A stretch of 64,000 bases of DNA from Photobacterium sanguinicancri (GTDB taxonomy: Bacteria; Pseudomonadota; Gammaproteobacteria; Enterobacterales; Vibrionaceae). Made by a program: the position numbers and the translations under genes. Below, piece by piece: positions 27,359 through 36,944 of the stretch. A model generated the notes under the pieces. The model was not told where the DNA came from, ran no database searches, and saw only the letters and a list, made by a program, of their open reading frames with translations. Positions within the stretch are counted from its first letter, which is position 1; each line of letters opens with the position of its first letter. Location of the stretch: NCBI RefSeq assembly GCF_024346675.1, contig NZ_AP024850.1, positions 1,364,001-1,428,000 of the forward strand, written 5' to 3'.

Positions 27359-28248
27359 TAGTTTTTCTTCCCTGCGTAGCTTTTAGCGATAAGCCACTGG
27401 TTAACAACAGTGATGAAAGCCAGCATTGCCATAAGGATGACCGAGATAGCGGCCGCTAGGTTAGGCTCAAGGAATAAATCCCCTGATACCAAGCTCGCAA
27501 TACGAACGGTAATGATGTTGTAGTTGCCTGATGTCAGAGCGAACACACTGGCATACGCGCCAATGGCGTTGGCAATCAAAATAATCAAGGTGCCAAACAG
27601 GGCTGGTGACAGAACAGGTAAGGCAATCTTTAGCCAGTAATGCCAGGTTTTTGCACCTAACAGTGCAGCTGCCGCTTGCCAATCATCGTTTAGGGCATCA
27701 AAAGCTGGGTAGAGCAGTAACACTGCCAGTGGAATCTGAAAGTAGATATACAGAACCAATAAGCCCCATTTGCCATATAAATCAAAATCGCCTAATAAGC
27801 CGTACTGTCTTAGCAGCAGAGTGATAGCGCCGTTGGTACCTAAAATAATGATGAAGGCAAAGGCGAGAGGTACGCCAGAAAAGTTACTGCTCATGTTAGT
27901 GAAAGCGACGACACCATCGCGGATTTTAGAATCCACGCGGCGCAGCGATGAAACCAGCAGTGTTGCGATGGCGAGGCCAATAATGCTCGACCATATGGAT
28001 AACCATAAACTGTTGCTGAACGCTTGCATCATGAAAGCAGAATCAAAGATCTCGCTATAGTTATCAAGTGCAAATTCATCGTCGTAAATGAAGCTGTTTA
28101 CTAGCACCCAGATCATAGGGGCGAGCTGAAAAAGGTAGAAGAACACCGCAAAAGGCGCCAGCCAAAGCGCGGGCTTTAATTTGCTTAATCGACTTTTAAT
28201 ACGTGAAGAAGACGCAGGGGATGCCTGCGTCAGAGTCGAGCTACTCAT
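27358..28248 (-). CDS. ABC transporter permease (PhnU-like)
   Basis: 296-aa inner-membrane permease, about six helices after an N-terminal cytoplasmic stretch, with EAA-like loop AAALLGAKTWHYWLKIALPVL. It overlaps the upstream hydrolase gene by four bases (ATGA) and the next permease by one. It is part of the same importer as the ATPase and the substrate-binding protein encoded alongside. Confidence 0.9.
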   Translation of the reverse strand: MSSSTLTQASPASSSRIKSRLSKLKPALWLAPFAVFFYLFQLAPMIWVLVNSFIYDDEFALDNYSEIFDSAFMMQAFSNSLWLSIWSSIIGLAIATLLVSSLRRVDSKIRDGVVAFTNMSSNFSGVPLAFAFIIILGTNGAITLLLRQYGLLGDFDLYGKWGLLVLYIYFQIPLAVLLLYPAFDALNDDWQAAAALLGAKTWHYWLKIALPVLSPALFGTLIILIANAIGAYASVFALTSGNYNIITVRIASLVSGDLFLEPNLAAAISVILMAMLAFITVVNQWLIAKSYAGKKN

Positions 28249-29060
28249 AGGGCTAACAATTCCTGAGTATAAGGTTTGTTGTGGTCAAGGTTCATCAGTT
28301 GGCAAACCAAGCCGCAGATCTCTGTTTGTTTTACAGTTTTAGTGATGTCTTGCTGGTGGGTGAACTTGTCACCAATCACAAAGAAGGGCACTTCACGCTC
28401 TTCTGGCAAAATACCACCGTGTGATAAATCGTTGTTCATGCCGTGATCACTGGTGACGATCACTTGATAACCATCCGCTAGCCACTGCTCGATATAGTTA
28501 GATAAGTAAATGTCTGCACCACGGGCACTGTTGCGATACTGTCGTGAATCTAAACCAAACTTATGGCCGATATCGTCAATGTTCATCGGGTGGATCAACA
28601 AAAAATCTGGGTTATAAGTACGGCGTAAATACTCGGCATCTAAAAACAACGCCTCATCTGGGTAGTGATCCCAGTGATAGAAACAGCCATGTTGAATATT
28701 CATGGTTTCGTCATGGGTAATGCGATCACGCACGGCATTGTAAGGCGCTCGGTTATACAGCTCACTTACCCAATGGTATGCCGCTGCCGCTGTGACTTTG
28801 CCCTGAGATTTCGCCAAACTGAAAATGGAATCGTTATGCGATAAACGTGCAATGTCGTTGTTCACTATGCCGCTTTCGACAGGACGAATACCCGTTAAAA
28901 TACATTCGTACAGTGGGCGAGACATCGACGGTAGCTCGCATTGTATTGGGTATAAGGTTGCTCGTTGCTGCTCAATTAGACCATTTAAGTAGCCCATACA
29001 ATCACGGGCTACTTGGTAATTGAGGCCATCAAGCACAACTAAAATGACCTTGTTTTTCAT
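28245..29060 (-). CDS. Alkaline-phosphatase-superfamily hydrolase (nucleotide pyrophosphatase/phosphodiesterase-like)
   Basis: 271-aa hydrolase with no signal peptide, hence cytoplasmic. Superfamily metal and catalytic motifs are visible: VVLDGLNY (Asp), PSMSRPLYECILTG (candidate Ser nucleophile), HPMNIDDIGHKFG (Asp/His), VTSDHGMNND (Asp-His) and SHGG. Members split phosphodiesters, phosphomonoesters or the C-P bond of phosphonoacetate. Its place between the binding protein and the permeases (4-base overlap) suggests it acts on the imported compound, before the HAD phosphatase at the operon's end. The precise reaction cannot be read from sequence. Confidence 0.85.
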   Translation of the reverse strand: MKNKVILVVLDGLNYQVARDCMGYLNGLIEQQRATLYPIQCELPSMSRPLYECILTGIRPVESGIVNNDIARLSHNDSIFSLAKSQGKVTAAAAYHWVSELYNRAPYNAVRDRITHDETMNIQHGCFYHWDHYPDEALFLDAEYLRRTYNPDFLLIHPMNIDDIGHKFGLDSRQYRNSARGADIYLSNYIEQWLADGYQVIVTSDHGMNNDLSHGGILPEEREVPFFVIGDKFTHQQDITKTVKQTEICGLVCQLMNLDHNKPYTQELLAL

Positions 29061-29119
29061 CGTAATAATCTCTGTATCAGTCTTTGGAACGCGTCGTTAT
29101 TTCAAGTGAGTCTTAACGA

Positions 29120-30187
29120 TTACTGCTGGTGAATAAGAACACTTTCTTGCCATTGACGTGGCAGCTTACGTGCTGATTTTTCCCATGCTTTAAAGTCAGT
29201 GACTGGTTGTACATTGGTGTAAAGGTCGTTTGATAACAGCTTATCTTGGACTGATTTAGGCAGGGTGACATTGCTACGAATAGGGCGAGCATAACCTTCA
29301 GCAAGGTTAATTTGACCTTGGTCGCTAAAGATATATTCACGCGCTAGTTTTGCTGCGTTAGGGTTTTGAGCGTACTTGTTGATGATGGTGGTGTAGCCTG
29401 AAATGACCGAACCATCTTGCGGAATAGTGACAGTGAAGCGGTCACGATCGATTTTGTCGCGGTAATTTAGGGCGTTAAAGTCCCACATTACAGCTACTTC
29501 AACTTCGCCTTTTTCAAGGTTAGCCATGTTAGGATCAGTGAAAGATAAACGGCCTTGTTTTGCTAGCTTAGAGAAGAATTTAAGCGCAGGTTTAAGGTTC
29601 GATTCGTCACCACCTTTGGCAAACGCGGCGGCTAAAATGGCATTGTTTGCTTGGGCTGCAACACCGACATTGCCAACAGTGACCTTGTAATCACCGTTTA
29701 GTAAATCATCCCAGCTTTTCGGTGCATTCTTTACTTGGTTGTTGTTGGTAATAAAAGAAATCGTGCCAGTGTAAGCCAGCGCCCAATGACCGTCTTCGTC
29801 TTTGGCCCAATCAGGAATGCTATCCCATGTTGTTGGCTTGTATGCTTGTGTCACGCCTTTTTTAACTGCTACACGAGCGAAGGCAAAACCGATATCGCCG
29901 ATATCTGCAGTTGCACTTTTTTTCTCAGCTTCAAATTTTGCAATTTCTTGCGCCGAACTCATATCGGTATCTTGGTGTTTCAAACCGTAGTTGGCTTGTA
30001 GATCAGCCCAAGTTCCTTTCCAGTTAGCCCAACTGTCTGGCATCCCTACGCTGTACACAGCGCCTTCTTTTTGGGCTGCTTGAATAAGTGTGTCTAGGCT
30101 TGCGTCTTTCGCTGTTACCGATGCGGAAAAACTGGTTGCAATTAGGGTTGCAGAAAGTGCGGTTGAACGGCTAAGCAAAGTATTCAT
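29120..30187 (-). CDS. ABC transporter periplasmic substrate-binding protein
   Basis: About 355-aa periplasmic binding protein of the Fe3+/polyamine/2-aminoethylphosphonate class (SBP_bac_6/8-like). A signal peptide (residues 1-26, cleavage near VTA-KDA) precedes TLIQAAQKEGAVYSVGMPDSW and DIGDIGFAF. ATG 30187 was chosen because GGAG and AAGGA lie upstream; ATG 30196 is two bases after AAGG and less likely. It is the first gene of the uptake operon, transcribed away from a GntR/UTRA regulator. The ligand is unknown. Confidence 0.9.
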   Translation of the reverse strand: MNTLLSRSTALSATLIATSFSASVTAKDASLDTLIQAAQKEGAVYSVGMPDSWANWKGTWADLQANYGLKHQDTDMSSAQEIAKFEAEKKSATADIGDIGFAFARVAVKKGVTQAYKPTTWDSIPDWAKDEDGHWALAYTGTISFITNNNQVKNAPKSWDDLLNGDYKVTVGNVGVAAQANNAILAAAFAKGGDESNLKPALKFFSKLAKQGRLSFTDPNMANLEKGEVEVAVMWDFNALNYRDKIDRDRFTVTIPQDGSVISGYTTIINKYAQNPNAAKLAREYIFSDQGQINLAEGYARPIRSNVTLPKSVQDKLLSNDLYTNVQPVTDFKAWEKSARKLPRQWQESVLIHQQ

Positions 30188-30202
30188 TGTCTCCATCCTT
30201 CT

Positions 30203-30214
30203 GGACTAGGTCAG
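30203..30214. promoter_or_regulatory. Candidate operator half, GGACTAGGTCAG
   Basis: Matches GGACTAGATCAG at 30388-30399 in 11 of 12 bases, same orientation. One copy sits at the start of each divergent transcript. It is a candidate site for the adjacent GntR-type regulator. Confidence 0.4.
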
Positions 30215-30387
30215 TAAGTTCGACTTGTATGGTAGGGAAGGAATATGACGCTTTTAATGGAGTTTTTTTACAGTTTTAATGCGGTTATATGTCGCGAATA
30301 TTTCAATAATCCAATAGGGAGCAGTGAAAGATATTGTCATTAAACTGTTATTTAGCTGACTTATCTTGTTCATCAATTATGGTTGTT

Positions 30388-30399
30388 GGACTAGATCAG
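30388..30399. promoter_or_regulatory. Candidate operator half, GGACTAGATCAG
   Basis: Second copy of the 12-base repeat, ending two bases before the regulator start codon at 30402. Confidence 0.4.
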
Positions 30400-30401
30400 A
30401 G

Positions 30402-31118
30402 ATGGGTACACACGCAAATACACAGCTAGGAAAAATAAAAACGAGTCTTCGCCAGCAAATACAGTCACGCTTGATCAGCCAAAGACAGAAACTGCCTTCT
30501 GAAAGAGAGCTAAGTGAACTGTTTGCAACAACGCGTATCACTATTAAAGATGTATTAGTGTCGTTAGAAACCGAAGGGCTTATTTATCGCGAGGAGCGGC
30601 GTGGCTGGTATGTATCACCCGATCGAATCTGCTATAACCCGCTTTCACGAAGTCACTTTCATCATATGATCAGTGAACAGCATAGGAGTGCTGAAACCCG
30701 CTTGCTGAATATTCGCACCGAAGTGGCGGCAGGTGACTATGCTAAAGCACTCGATCTTCAGGAAATGGTGCAAATCCATGTTATTGAACGCTTGAGGTAT
30801 ATTGATGGGAGAGCTGTATTATTTGTTGAAAATTGCTTAAAAGCCGTATTGTTTCCCCATATATTGGCAGAGGATCTGACACTGTCATTGACGCGACTTT
30901 ATCGAGAAAAATACGGTTATGAAACACAACGTTCACGCTTTGACGTGATTCCAACCGCAGCACCTGCTCATGTCGCCAAAGCACTTAACTTAGCCGAAGG
31001 CCAGCCTGTAATGAAAATATGCCGGGTAAACTACAAGCAAGACGGCGAGCTTATTGATTGCGAGTTTGAGTACTGGCGACCTGATGCAGTCATGATTCAG
31101 ATCGACAGTGGAGGTTAG
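30402..31118 (+). CDS. GntR-family (HutC/UTRA) transcriptional regulator
   Basis: About 238-aa regulator. N-terminal GntR winged helix (residues ~10-70, KLPSERELSELFATTRITIKD) and a C-terminal UTRA ligand-binding domain (HVIERLRYIDGRAVLFVEN, MKICRVNYKQDGELIDCEFEYW). Divergent from the uptake operon, so it probably controls it in response to the substrate or a breakdown product. Salmonella PhnR, next to its 2-aminoethylphosphonate transporter, has the same type and arrangement. ATG 30402 was chosen because it begins the conserved domain; the frame opens at 30366. Confidence 0.88.
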   Translation: MGTHANTQLGKIKTSLRQQIQSRLISQRQKLPSERELSELFATTRITIKDVLVSLETEGLIYREERRGWYVSPDRICYNPLSRSHFHHMISEQHRSAETRLLNIRTEVAAGDYAKALDLQEMVQIHVIERLRYIDGRAVLFVENCLKAVLFPHILAEDLTLSLTRLYREKYGYETQRSRFDVIPTAAPAHVAKALNLAEGQPVMKICRVNYKQDGELIDCEFEYWRPDAVMIQIDSGG

Positions 31119-31133
31119 CTCGTAATCATGGCA

Positions 31134-32039
31134 TTAAAAGCGCTCTTTAATCCCCATATAGCGCTCACGAATATGCTCAATTAAGGCCTGAATTCGTTTA
31201 GATGGTTTTTTGGTATAAGGATAAACTGCGTAAATACCAACTACTTTTCCCGAGTGTTTTGGCAGGACTTCAATCAGCTCACCGCGTTGTAATTCATCAT
31301 AAATTAAACAAGTGGGTAGGTAGGCAATCCCGTTACCCTTGAGTGCCGCCTTTTTCAATGCTGCTGCATTATCTGAGGCAAAATTACCTGCAACTTTTAA
31401 AGTGTAATTTTCGTTATTGTTACGGATGAATAACCAATCAAAGGGCCCGGTACTTTGCTGGGTATAACCCAAGCAATTGTGGTGCAGCAAACCTTTGGGG
31501 GTTTCAGGTAAGCCAAATTGCGCAATATAATTTGGCGAGGCACAAATCATCCAACGAGAGTTGAAGATATGGCGAGCAATGAGGCTGGAATCTTCTAAGT
31601 AGCCAGTACGAATAACAAGGTCAAAGTTGTCTGATACTAAGTCAACGAAGTGATTATCCATCGACATTTCGACAGTTAAACCTGGGTGATTTTGGCAAAA
31701 ATCGGACAAGGCTTCAGCCAGTAGAAGTTCGCCTGAAATGGTGGGAACAGAAACTCGAATATTACCTGATAGTGCTTCGCTATAGCCAGTGACGGCATCA
31801 AAGGCGGATTGTGCCACTTGATTGATTTCTTTGGCACGATGGAACAGCACGGAACCGGGTTCTGTCAGCGTCAACTTTCGTGTTGTGCGGTAAATCAGTT
31901 GTACACCAAGCTCATTTTCTAACTTACTGATGCGCTTACTGACGACCGATTTAGTTATTTTGTTTATTTCCGCGACCTTGCTAAAAGAGCCATGCTCGAT
32001 CACTTGGGTAAATAACACTAAATCGTCGATTTGAGGCAT
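31134..32039 (-). CDS. LysR-family transcriptional regulator
   Basis: About 301-aa regulator. N-terminal LysR HTH (MPQIDDLVLFTQVIEHGSFS, KSVVSKRISKLENELGVQL) and a C-terminal substrate-binding domain. ATG 32039 starts the HTH in the usual place, and the lut operon terminator (32098-32132) lies upstream, so the longer frame to 32126 is rejected. It follows lutC on the same strand but is separated by that terminator. It may regulate lactate genes or something else; no target is evident. Confidence 0.9.
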   Translation of the reverse strand: MPQIDDLVLFTQVIEHGSFSKVAEINKITKSVVSKRISKLENELGVQLIYRTTRKLTLTEPGSVLFHRAKEINQVAQSAFDAVTGYSEALSGNIRVSVPTISGELLLAEALSDFCQNHPGLTVEMSMDNHFVDLVSDNFDLVIRTGYLEDSSLIARHIFNSRWMICASPNYIAQFGLPETPKGLLHHNCLGYTQQSTGPFDWLFIRNNNENYTLKVAGNFASDNAAALKKAALKGNGIAYLPTCLIYDELQRGELIEVLPKHSGKVVGIYAVYPYTKKPSKRIQALIEHIRERYMGIKERF

Positions 32040-32097
32040 AAAAGAACTCGTTAATGGTGATAGTGATAAATCAGGTATATAGGAAAGTAGTATAAAG

Positions 32098-32132
32098 CTA
32101 AAAAGGCCATGCTCCAATTGAAGCATAGCCTT
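32098..32132 (-). terminator. Terminator of the lutABC operon
   Basis: Stem AAGGCCATGCT/AGCATAGCCTT (one mismatch) with an 8-nt loop; TTTTTAG follows on the minus strand. Confidence 0.8.
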
Positions 32133-32157
32133 GACTCTTTTTAACTATTGATTTGAC

Positions 32158-32904
32158 TTATAGGTCGTCGATAATCACATAAGTCGCATAAATAGGGCCG
32201 TGAACACCAACCACTTTGATTAACTCGATATCTGCTGTTGAACTAGGACCAGAGATGAAGTTAACGCAGGATGGCATACGTTCACCTTTTTGCGCTTTCT
32301 CGTGTAGTTTGGCGGTTGCTTGGGTTAAGCGTGCCACCAAAGTACTTTTAGGTACAACAAACACGGATGCTTCAGGTAGTAGGCTGATTGCACGGCCTTG
32401 TGCTGGGTTGCTGTAAAGCACCATAGTGCCAGACTCAGCTAAGGCTTGTTCGGCAAATACCACGCCTACCTTTGCGCGTTCAGCCACTTCAATGTTAGGT
32501 GCGTAACCGAGTTCTGGGTTCCAGACGTGGACATGGTGAGTGTCAGTCTTTAGCTGCTCTACGTCGATTAAGTTTAATAAACGCGGGTCAGCTGAAATTA
32601 CCGTTTCTTCCACTTTCGCTGGGGCGTCTGCATCTTGTGTTTCATCTTCACAGTATTTTTCACATACCGCCGCCAATGTTTGGGTAAGATCAGCTTGTGT
32701 TGTTTCAACAGCATGCGCACCTAATGCGGTGTGCGTGTAATCAACTAGTGCCGCTTTTAGTTCATCTAGGCTGTAATCTGCCATCACTTCTTGGTGGCAG
32801 GTGTATTTCAGTGCTGGTCGCTCAACCGCTTCGATTTGGCGAGGGCGGCCTAGTTTTTCTGCAATGTTATCTAAGAAACTGTCGCGATTATGAATTTGAC
32901 TCAT
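32158..32904 (-). CDS. lutC: Lactate utilization protein LutC (LldG)
   Basis: About 248-aa LUD-domain protein, one of three parts of the iron-sulfur L-lactate dehydrogenase complex LutABC/LldEFG that oxidises lactate to pyruvate. The LUD core is visible (VGVVFAEQALAESGTMVLYS, CVNFISGPSSTADIELIKV, GVHGP). ATG 32904 was chosen because GGAG is 8 bases upstream; the frame opens at GTG 32913, inside that ribosome site. It lies 15 bases after lutB and is the last gene of the operon. Confidence 0.93.
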   Translation of the reverse strand: MSQIHNRDSFLDNIAEKLGRPRQIEAVERPALKYTCHQEVMADYSLDELKAALVDYTHTALGAHAVETTQADLTQTLAAVCEKYCEDETQDADAPAKVEETVISADPRLLNLIDVEQLKTDTHHVHVWNPELGYAPNIEVAERAKVGVVFAEQALAESGTMVLYSNPAQGRAISLLPEASVFVVPKSTLVARLTQATAKLHEKAQKGERMPSCVNFISGPSSTADIELIKVVGVHGPIYATYVIIDDL

Positions 32905-32919
32905 GATTGCCACTCCTCG

Positions 32920-34329
32920 TTAATTACGGTTTTTGAACCAGCTACGGAAAGATTGACCGTCTGGCGTAGGTAAATCGCGCGCTTCAGTCCACTCACTAAT
33001 CGCACCCATATTTACGGGTAACTTACCATTTCGAATTAGGCCGCTGGCCATTGTGGCACCCACGCGTACGGTGGTATCCCATAGAATTGGTCGAGCATTA
33101 ATGAAATTGAAAACACCAACAGATGCACGTTCGCCCAATGGTGTGACTTTCTGTTCACCCATTTTCTGTCGGTGTTTCAGTAGCAGGTCTGAAAGTGGAA
33201 TTTTTACTGGGCATACATCATGGCAGGCCTTACACAAACTACAGGCATAAGGCAGATCTTTGAAATCATCGTAGCCACCCAGTAGCGGTGACAAAACAGC
33301 ACCAATTGGGCCAGAATAGATAGAGCCGTAAGATTGACCACCAATATGGCGGTAAGCTGGGCAAGTATTAACACAAGCCGCGCAACGAACACAGCGTAGA
33401 ATGTCGCGGAATTCTGATCCTAATATATCAGAGCGACCGTTATCAACGATCACTAAATGGAATTCTTCAGGGCCGTCAGTTTGATCATCTTCGCGCGGAC
33501 CTGTTAGTGCGGTGACATAGCCAGTTAATGGCAAGCCAACAGCACTGCGGCACAAGAGGCTGATAACAATATCCAGCTCTTCAAAGGTAGGAACAATACG
33601 CTCCATCCCCATTACCGCGATATGTGTTTTGGGTAAGCTAGTCGCAAGACGAGCATTACCTTCATTAGTGACGAGTGTAACTGTGCCGGAATCTGCCACG
33701 GCGAAGTTACAGCCAGTAATACCAATGTCTGCTTCAAGAAAATCGTGGCGAATGTAATCACGCACGTAGCGGGTTAATTCTTCAGGGTCTTCACTGCCTT
33801 GATAACCAATTTTCTCTTGGAAAATATCACGGATCTGGTAGCGGTTTTTGTGCAGGGCTGGCACAACGATGTGCGATGGGGGATCGCAGTCATCGACTTG
33901 AAGAATATATTCGCCTAAATCGGTTTCTACTACTTCACAGCCGTTACGTTCAATTACGTGGTTGAGGTTAATTTCTTCCGTCACCATGGATTTAGACTTA
34001 ACGACTTTTTTGGCATTTTTTGCCTGAATAATGCTTTCTACATAGCTAGTGGCTTCTTCTGCGGTGTGGGCAAAAAAGACCTGACCGCCATTTTTTTCGA
34101 CACTTTCGCTCAGTTGATGCAGGTAGTAATCCAAGTTCTCTAGAACATGGTTACGAATATCCATCCCCATTTCGCGCCATTCTTCCCAGTTGCCAAGTTT
34201 GTCTGCCGCTTTTTGGCGGTTGGCGTACATACGGGTTTGGGCGTTGGCGACAGATTTACGCATAAAGTCATCTTTCATTTGGACTTTAATACGATCTTTA
34301 AATTTTACATTGCTGGTTTTCATCGACAT
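32920..34329 (-). CDS. lutB: Lactate utilization iron-sulfur protein LutB (LldF)
   Basis: 469-aa LUD plus iron-sulfur protein of the LutABC lactate oxidation complex. N-terminal LUD domain ([20 protein letters not shown]), then two ferredoxin-type cluster motifs: [19 protein letters not shown] and [20 protein letters not shown] 34329 has AGGAG with 7-base spacing. Adjacent to lutA (11 bases) and lutC. Electrons probably pass to the respiratory chain. Confidence 0.95.
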   Translation of the reverse strand: MSMKTSNVKFKDRIKVQMKDDFMRKSVANAQTRMYANRQKAADKLGNWEEWREMGMDIRNHVLENLDYYLHQLSESVEKNGGQVFFAHTAEEATSYVESIIQAKNAKKVVKSKSMVTEEINLNHVIERNGCEVVETDLGEYILQVDDCDPPSHIVVPALHKNRYQIRDIFQEKIGYQGSEDPEELTRYVRDYIRHDFLEADIGITGCNFAVADSGTVTLVTNEGNARLATSLPKTHIAVMGMERIVPTFEELDIVISLLCRSAVGLPLTGYVTALTGPREDDQTDGPEEFHLVIVDNGRSDILGSEFRDILRCVRCAACVNTCPAYRHIGGQSYGSIYSGPIGAVLSPLLGGYDDFKDLPYACSLCKACHDVCPVKIPLSDLLLKHRQKMGEQKVTPLGERASVGVFNFINARPILWDTTVRVGATMASGLIRNGKLPVNMGAISEWTEARDLPTPDGQSFRSWFKNRN

Positions 34330-34340
34330 GTGTGATCTCC

Positions 34341-35060
34341 TTAGCGGCTCATCAGCACATCAACAATGTGCATTACTTTAACGGGTTTACCTTCACGGTT
34401 AAGACGGCCACCAATGTTGATTAGGCAGCTAACATCTGCGCCGATAAGAAAATCAGGTTCTACCGCTGAGATGTGATGGACCTTTTCTTTGACCATCTCA
34501 CCTGAAATTTCGGCCATTTTCACAGAGAAGGTTCCGCCAAACCCACAACAGGTTTCTTGGTTCTCAATCGGTAGCAACTCTAAACCCTCGACATTCGCGA
34601 GCAGCTTGAGTGGTTCTTCACGAACGTTCAATTTACGGATTAAGCTACACGACGGGTGATATACACCACGTCCTTCAAGACGGGCGCCAACGTTCTCAAC
34701 ACCTAAGGTATTTACGACAAATTGGGTTAATTCAAACAGACGATCCGCAACTTTCTGCGCACGCTCCGCCCATTCTGGTTCATCAGCCAGATATTCTGGA
34801 TAACGTTTTACCGATGCTGCGCATGAGCCTGCAGGGGTCACAATCGGTAAATCATTACACTCAAATGCGCGAATAAGGTTTTTCATTGCAGGTTTACTGC
34901 TGTCGATATAGCCACTATTGAGGGAAGGTTGACCACAGCAACCTTGTTGCTCAGGGAAAATAACATCGCAGCCAAGTTGTTCGAGTAACAGGACTGTTTT
35001 TTTAGCTACTTCAGCTTTTACCGTGTCGCATAGACAGGTGACAAAGAAGTTAACCTTCAT
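34341..35060 (-). CDS. lutA: Lactate utilization protein LutA (LldE), CCG-domain
   Basis: 239-aa protein with two cysteine-rich CCG domains as in heterodisulfide reductase and glycolate oxidase GlcF: CLCD with [13 protein letters not shown], and HPSCS with [13 protein letters not shown]. It is the first of the three Lut subunits. It follows lldP after a 252-base gap that holds a terminator-like hairpin and a 12-bp inverted repeat, so it may have its own promoter. Confidence 0.95.
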   Translation of the reverse strand: MKVNFFVTCLCDTVKAEVAKKTVLLLEQLGCDVIFPEQQGCCGQPSLNSGYIDSSKPAMKNLIRAFECNDLPIVTPAGSCAASVKRYPEYLADEPEWAERAQKVADRLFELTQFVVNTLGVENVGARLEGRGVYHPSCSLIRKLNVREEPLKLLANVEGLELLPIENQETCCGFGGTFSVKMAEISGEMVKEKVHHISAVEPDFLIGADVSCLINIGGRLNREGKPVKVMHIVDVLMSR

Positions 35061-35130
35061 ACATTGCTCCAGTTGGCAGCATTGCTACCGTATAGTGATT
35101 CTGGCAACGCTTAGCGTTGTCTGTTTATAC

Positions 35131-35180
35131 CCATCTCGATACTGACCTATCTATACAAGTATAAGAACGTATCGAGATGG
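35131..35180. repeat. 12-bp inverted repeat in the lldP-lutA gap
   Basis: CCATCTCGATAC and GTATCGAGATGG are perfect complements separated by 26 bases, with a smaller TATAC/GTATA stem inside. A second palindrome, CAACGC-TTA-GCGTTG, lies at 35105-35119. They may form an RNA hairpin in the lutA leader or an operator. Confidence 0.7.
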
Positions 35181-35183
35181 ACT

Positions 35184-35211
35184 AAAAGTCGGCCCCTGAT
35201 GCGAGGCCGTT
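35184..35211 (-). terminator. Possible terminator after lldP
   Basis: Short GC stem CGGCC/GGCCG with a 10-nt loop, followed on the minus strand by GACTTTT. Weak. Confidence 0.4.
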
Positions 35212-35312
35212 TATTGTGTGTCTCTAATTGTGTTACTGATGTTTCTTCTTATTATTATGGGTACGGATTGGTTCCTAATCGCTCCGAATGCTGCGCTTGT
35301 AGCGAGTCTTTA

Positions 35313-36944
35313 TTAAATAAACACACTCACTACCGCAACAATTGCACCATAAAGCACCATAGGTATAACGGTACGCTTAATGATGTAACCTTCTTTATTC
35401 GCTATCCCTAAGATTGTAGATACCGCAATAATATTGTTAATGCACACCATGTTACCCATAGAGCCACCAACAGACTGTAGGGCTAAAATAGTCGTGTCGG
35501 GTAAGCCAACGGTGTGGGCGATGGTTTGTTGGATACCACCGAAAGTCAGGTTCGATACCGTGGCAGAGCCAGAGAAAAATGCCCCTAGTGCACCAAGGTA
35601 AGAAGCAAAGAACTGCCAGTTTGTACCTGTTAAATCAGAGAACGCGCGTCCTGTTGTCATGATTGGCGAATTATCGCCACCCATCATCATGAACTTCACC
35701 ATAATCAATGCGCCCACTAATGCGATAAACGGCATCTTGATACGGCTAGCTGTTTCGCTAAAGACTTGCTTAACCACAGCCTTTGGTAGCTTGAACACTG
35801 GGATTGAAATCAGCACAACTAAGAAGAAAGGGATTAATGCAGGCACGTACAATGTTTTGTAAGCCCATGCGGTTTCAGTACCTAGAATATTACTCAGTTT
35901 GATGATTAGCGCTTGGCTAATAGACAAATCACCCAAGAAACCTAAGTTCAAGTTAAGCATTGGCGTTGCATCGGTTAGCATGCCTTTAATGCCTAATTGC
36001 TGAATACGGGTAACAATTAAGATGACGATTAACATCAAAGTTGGGCTCATTGCTTTTACAATCTGACCAAACGGAATGTGTGTTGTCTTATGTTGTGTAT
36101 CGGCTTCAGGCTCTTCTAACCCCACCTTGTAACGGGCAAGAACAATTGATACCGCTAAACCAATAGCACCACCAATCAGGGATGGGAACTCGTAGTTCCA
36201 TTGTGCAAATAGGATATAAGGCACAGTACAAGCAAGAATGCTCAATTGGATAAACAGCATATTGCGACGAATTTGCTGCCAGCTAACCACAAAGCGCAAT
36301 GCCAATACAGGAATGACAAAGGCAGCAATAGCATGCATTAGTGCTGAATTACGACCGACTTCAAGTAGATCACTGTCGCTTAGCCCTAAATTGCCGAAGC
36401 CAAACCATGTTGGCGTCCCAACGGCACCGAAAGAAACGGGAACAGAGTTCATCACCAGCGCTAACATTGCGACTTTAAGTGGATTAAAGCCTAAACCAAC
36501 TAGGATAGGTGCAGCGATGGCCGCGGGTGTACCAAAACCTGATGCACCTTCAATCATAAAAGCAAATGCCCAACCAATAATCATTAGCTGTGCAACTTGG
36601 TTGCGGCTGATGGTTTCTAGCCATTGGCGAATAACATCTTCAGCGCCTGAAAGGGCGATTGTTCGGTTTAATAAAATGGCGCCCGCAATAATAGAAATTG
36701 GGGTAATGGCAGATAACATCCCTGCGACAATATTGGCGCTAAGTAAGGTGACATCTGAACCAAAGTAAAAAAGTTGTAGGGCACCAATTAATAATGCCGT
36801 CACCGGTAACGCGATGTGCGATGGCAATGCATTCTTTTTGGTCATCATCCATATCAGTAGCAAGATAGGGACTACCGAAATAACAAGGTTTAACATGCTG
36901 TATTCCACTCTATCGTGACTATCCATGCCGAGTGTTGTGTGCAC
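35313..36944 (-). CDS. lldP: L-lactate permease
   Basis: 543-aa polytopic inner-membrane lactate permease of the LctP family with about 12-13 helices. The family motifs GASGFGTPAAIAAPILVGLG and GALGAFFSGSATVSNLTFG are present. First gene of the lactate block, upstream of lutABC, supplying their substrate. The frame starts MHTTLGMDSHDRVEYSMLNL; ATG 36897 (MLNLVISVVP) puts the first helix at the N-terminus and may be the true start. The promoter is in the 36945-37436 gap. Confidence 0.93.
   Translation of the reverse strand: MHTTLGMDSHDRVEYSMLNLVISVVPILLLIWMMTKKNALPSHIALPVTALLIGALQLFYFGSDVTLLSANIVAGMLSAITPISIIAGAILLNRTIALSGAEDVIRQWLETISRNQVAQLMIIGWAFAFMIEGASGFGTPAAIAAPILVGLGFNPLKVAMLALVMNSVPVSFGAVGTPTWFGFGNLGLSDSDLLEVGRNSALMHAIAAFVIPVLALRFVVSWQQIRRNMLFIQLSILACTVPYILFAQWNYEFPSLIGGAIGLAVSIVLARYKVGLEEPEADTQHKTTHIPFGQIVKAMSPTLMLIVILIVTRIQQLGIKGMLTDATPMLNLNLGFLGDLSISQALIIKLSNILGTETAWAYKTLYVPALIPFFLVVLISIPVFKLPKAVVKQVFSETASRIKMPFIALVGALIMVKFMMMGGDNSPIMTTGRAFSDLTGTNWQFFASYLGALGAFFSGSATVSNLTFGGIQQTIAHTVGLPDTTILALQSVGGSMGNMVCINNIIAVSTILGIANKEGYIIKRTVIPMVLYGAIVAVVSVFI

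Noticed and set aside
24893..31118. Naming the importer as the 2-aminoethylphosphonate system phnSTUV
   Set aside because: Family resemblance only; no phnW/phnX nearby and the hydrolases point to a different or broader substrate.
36238..36768. 176-codon plus-strand frame opposite lldP
   Set aside because: Fully antisense to a clear permease gene; composition is that of a reversed membrane protein frame.
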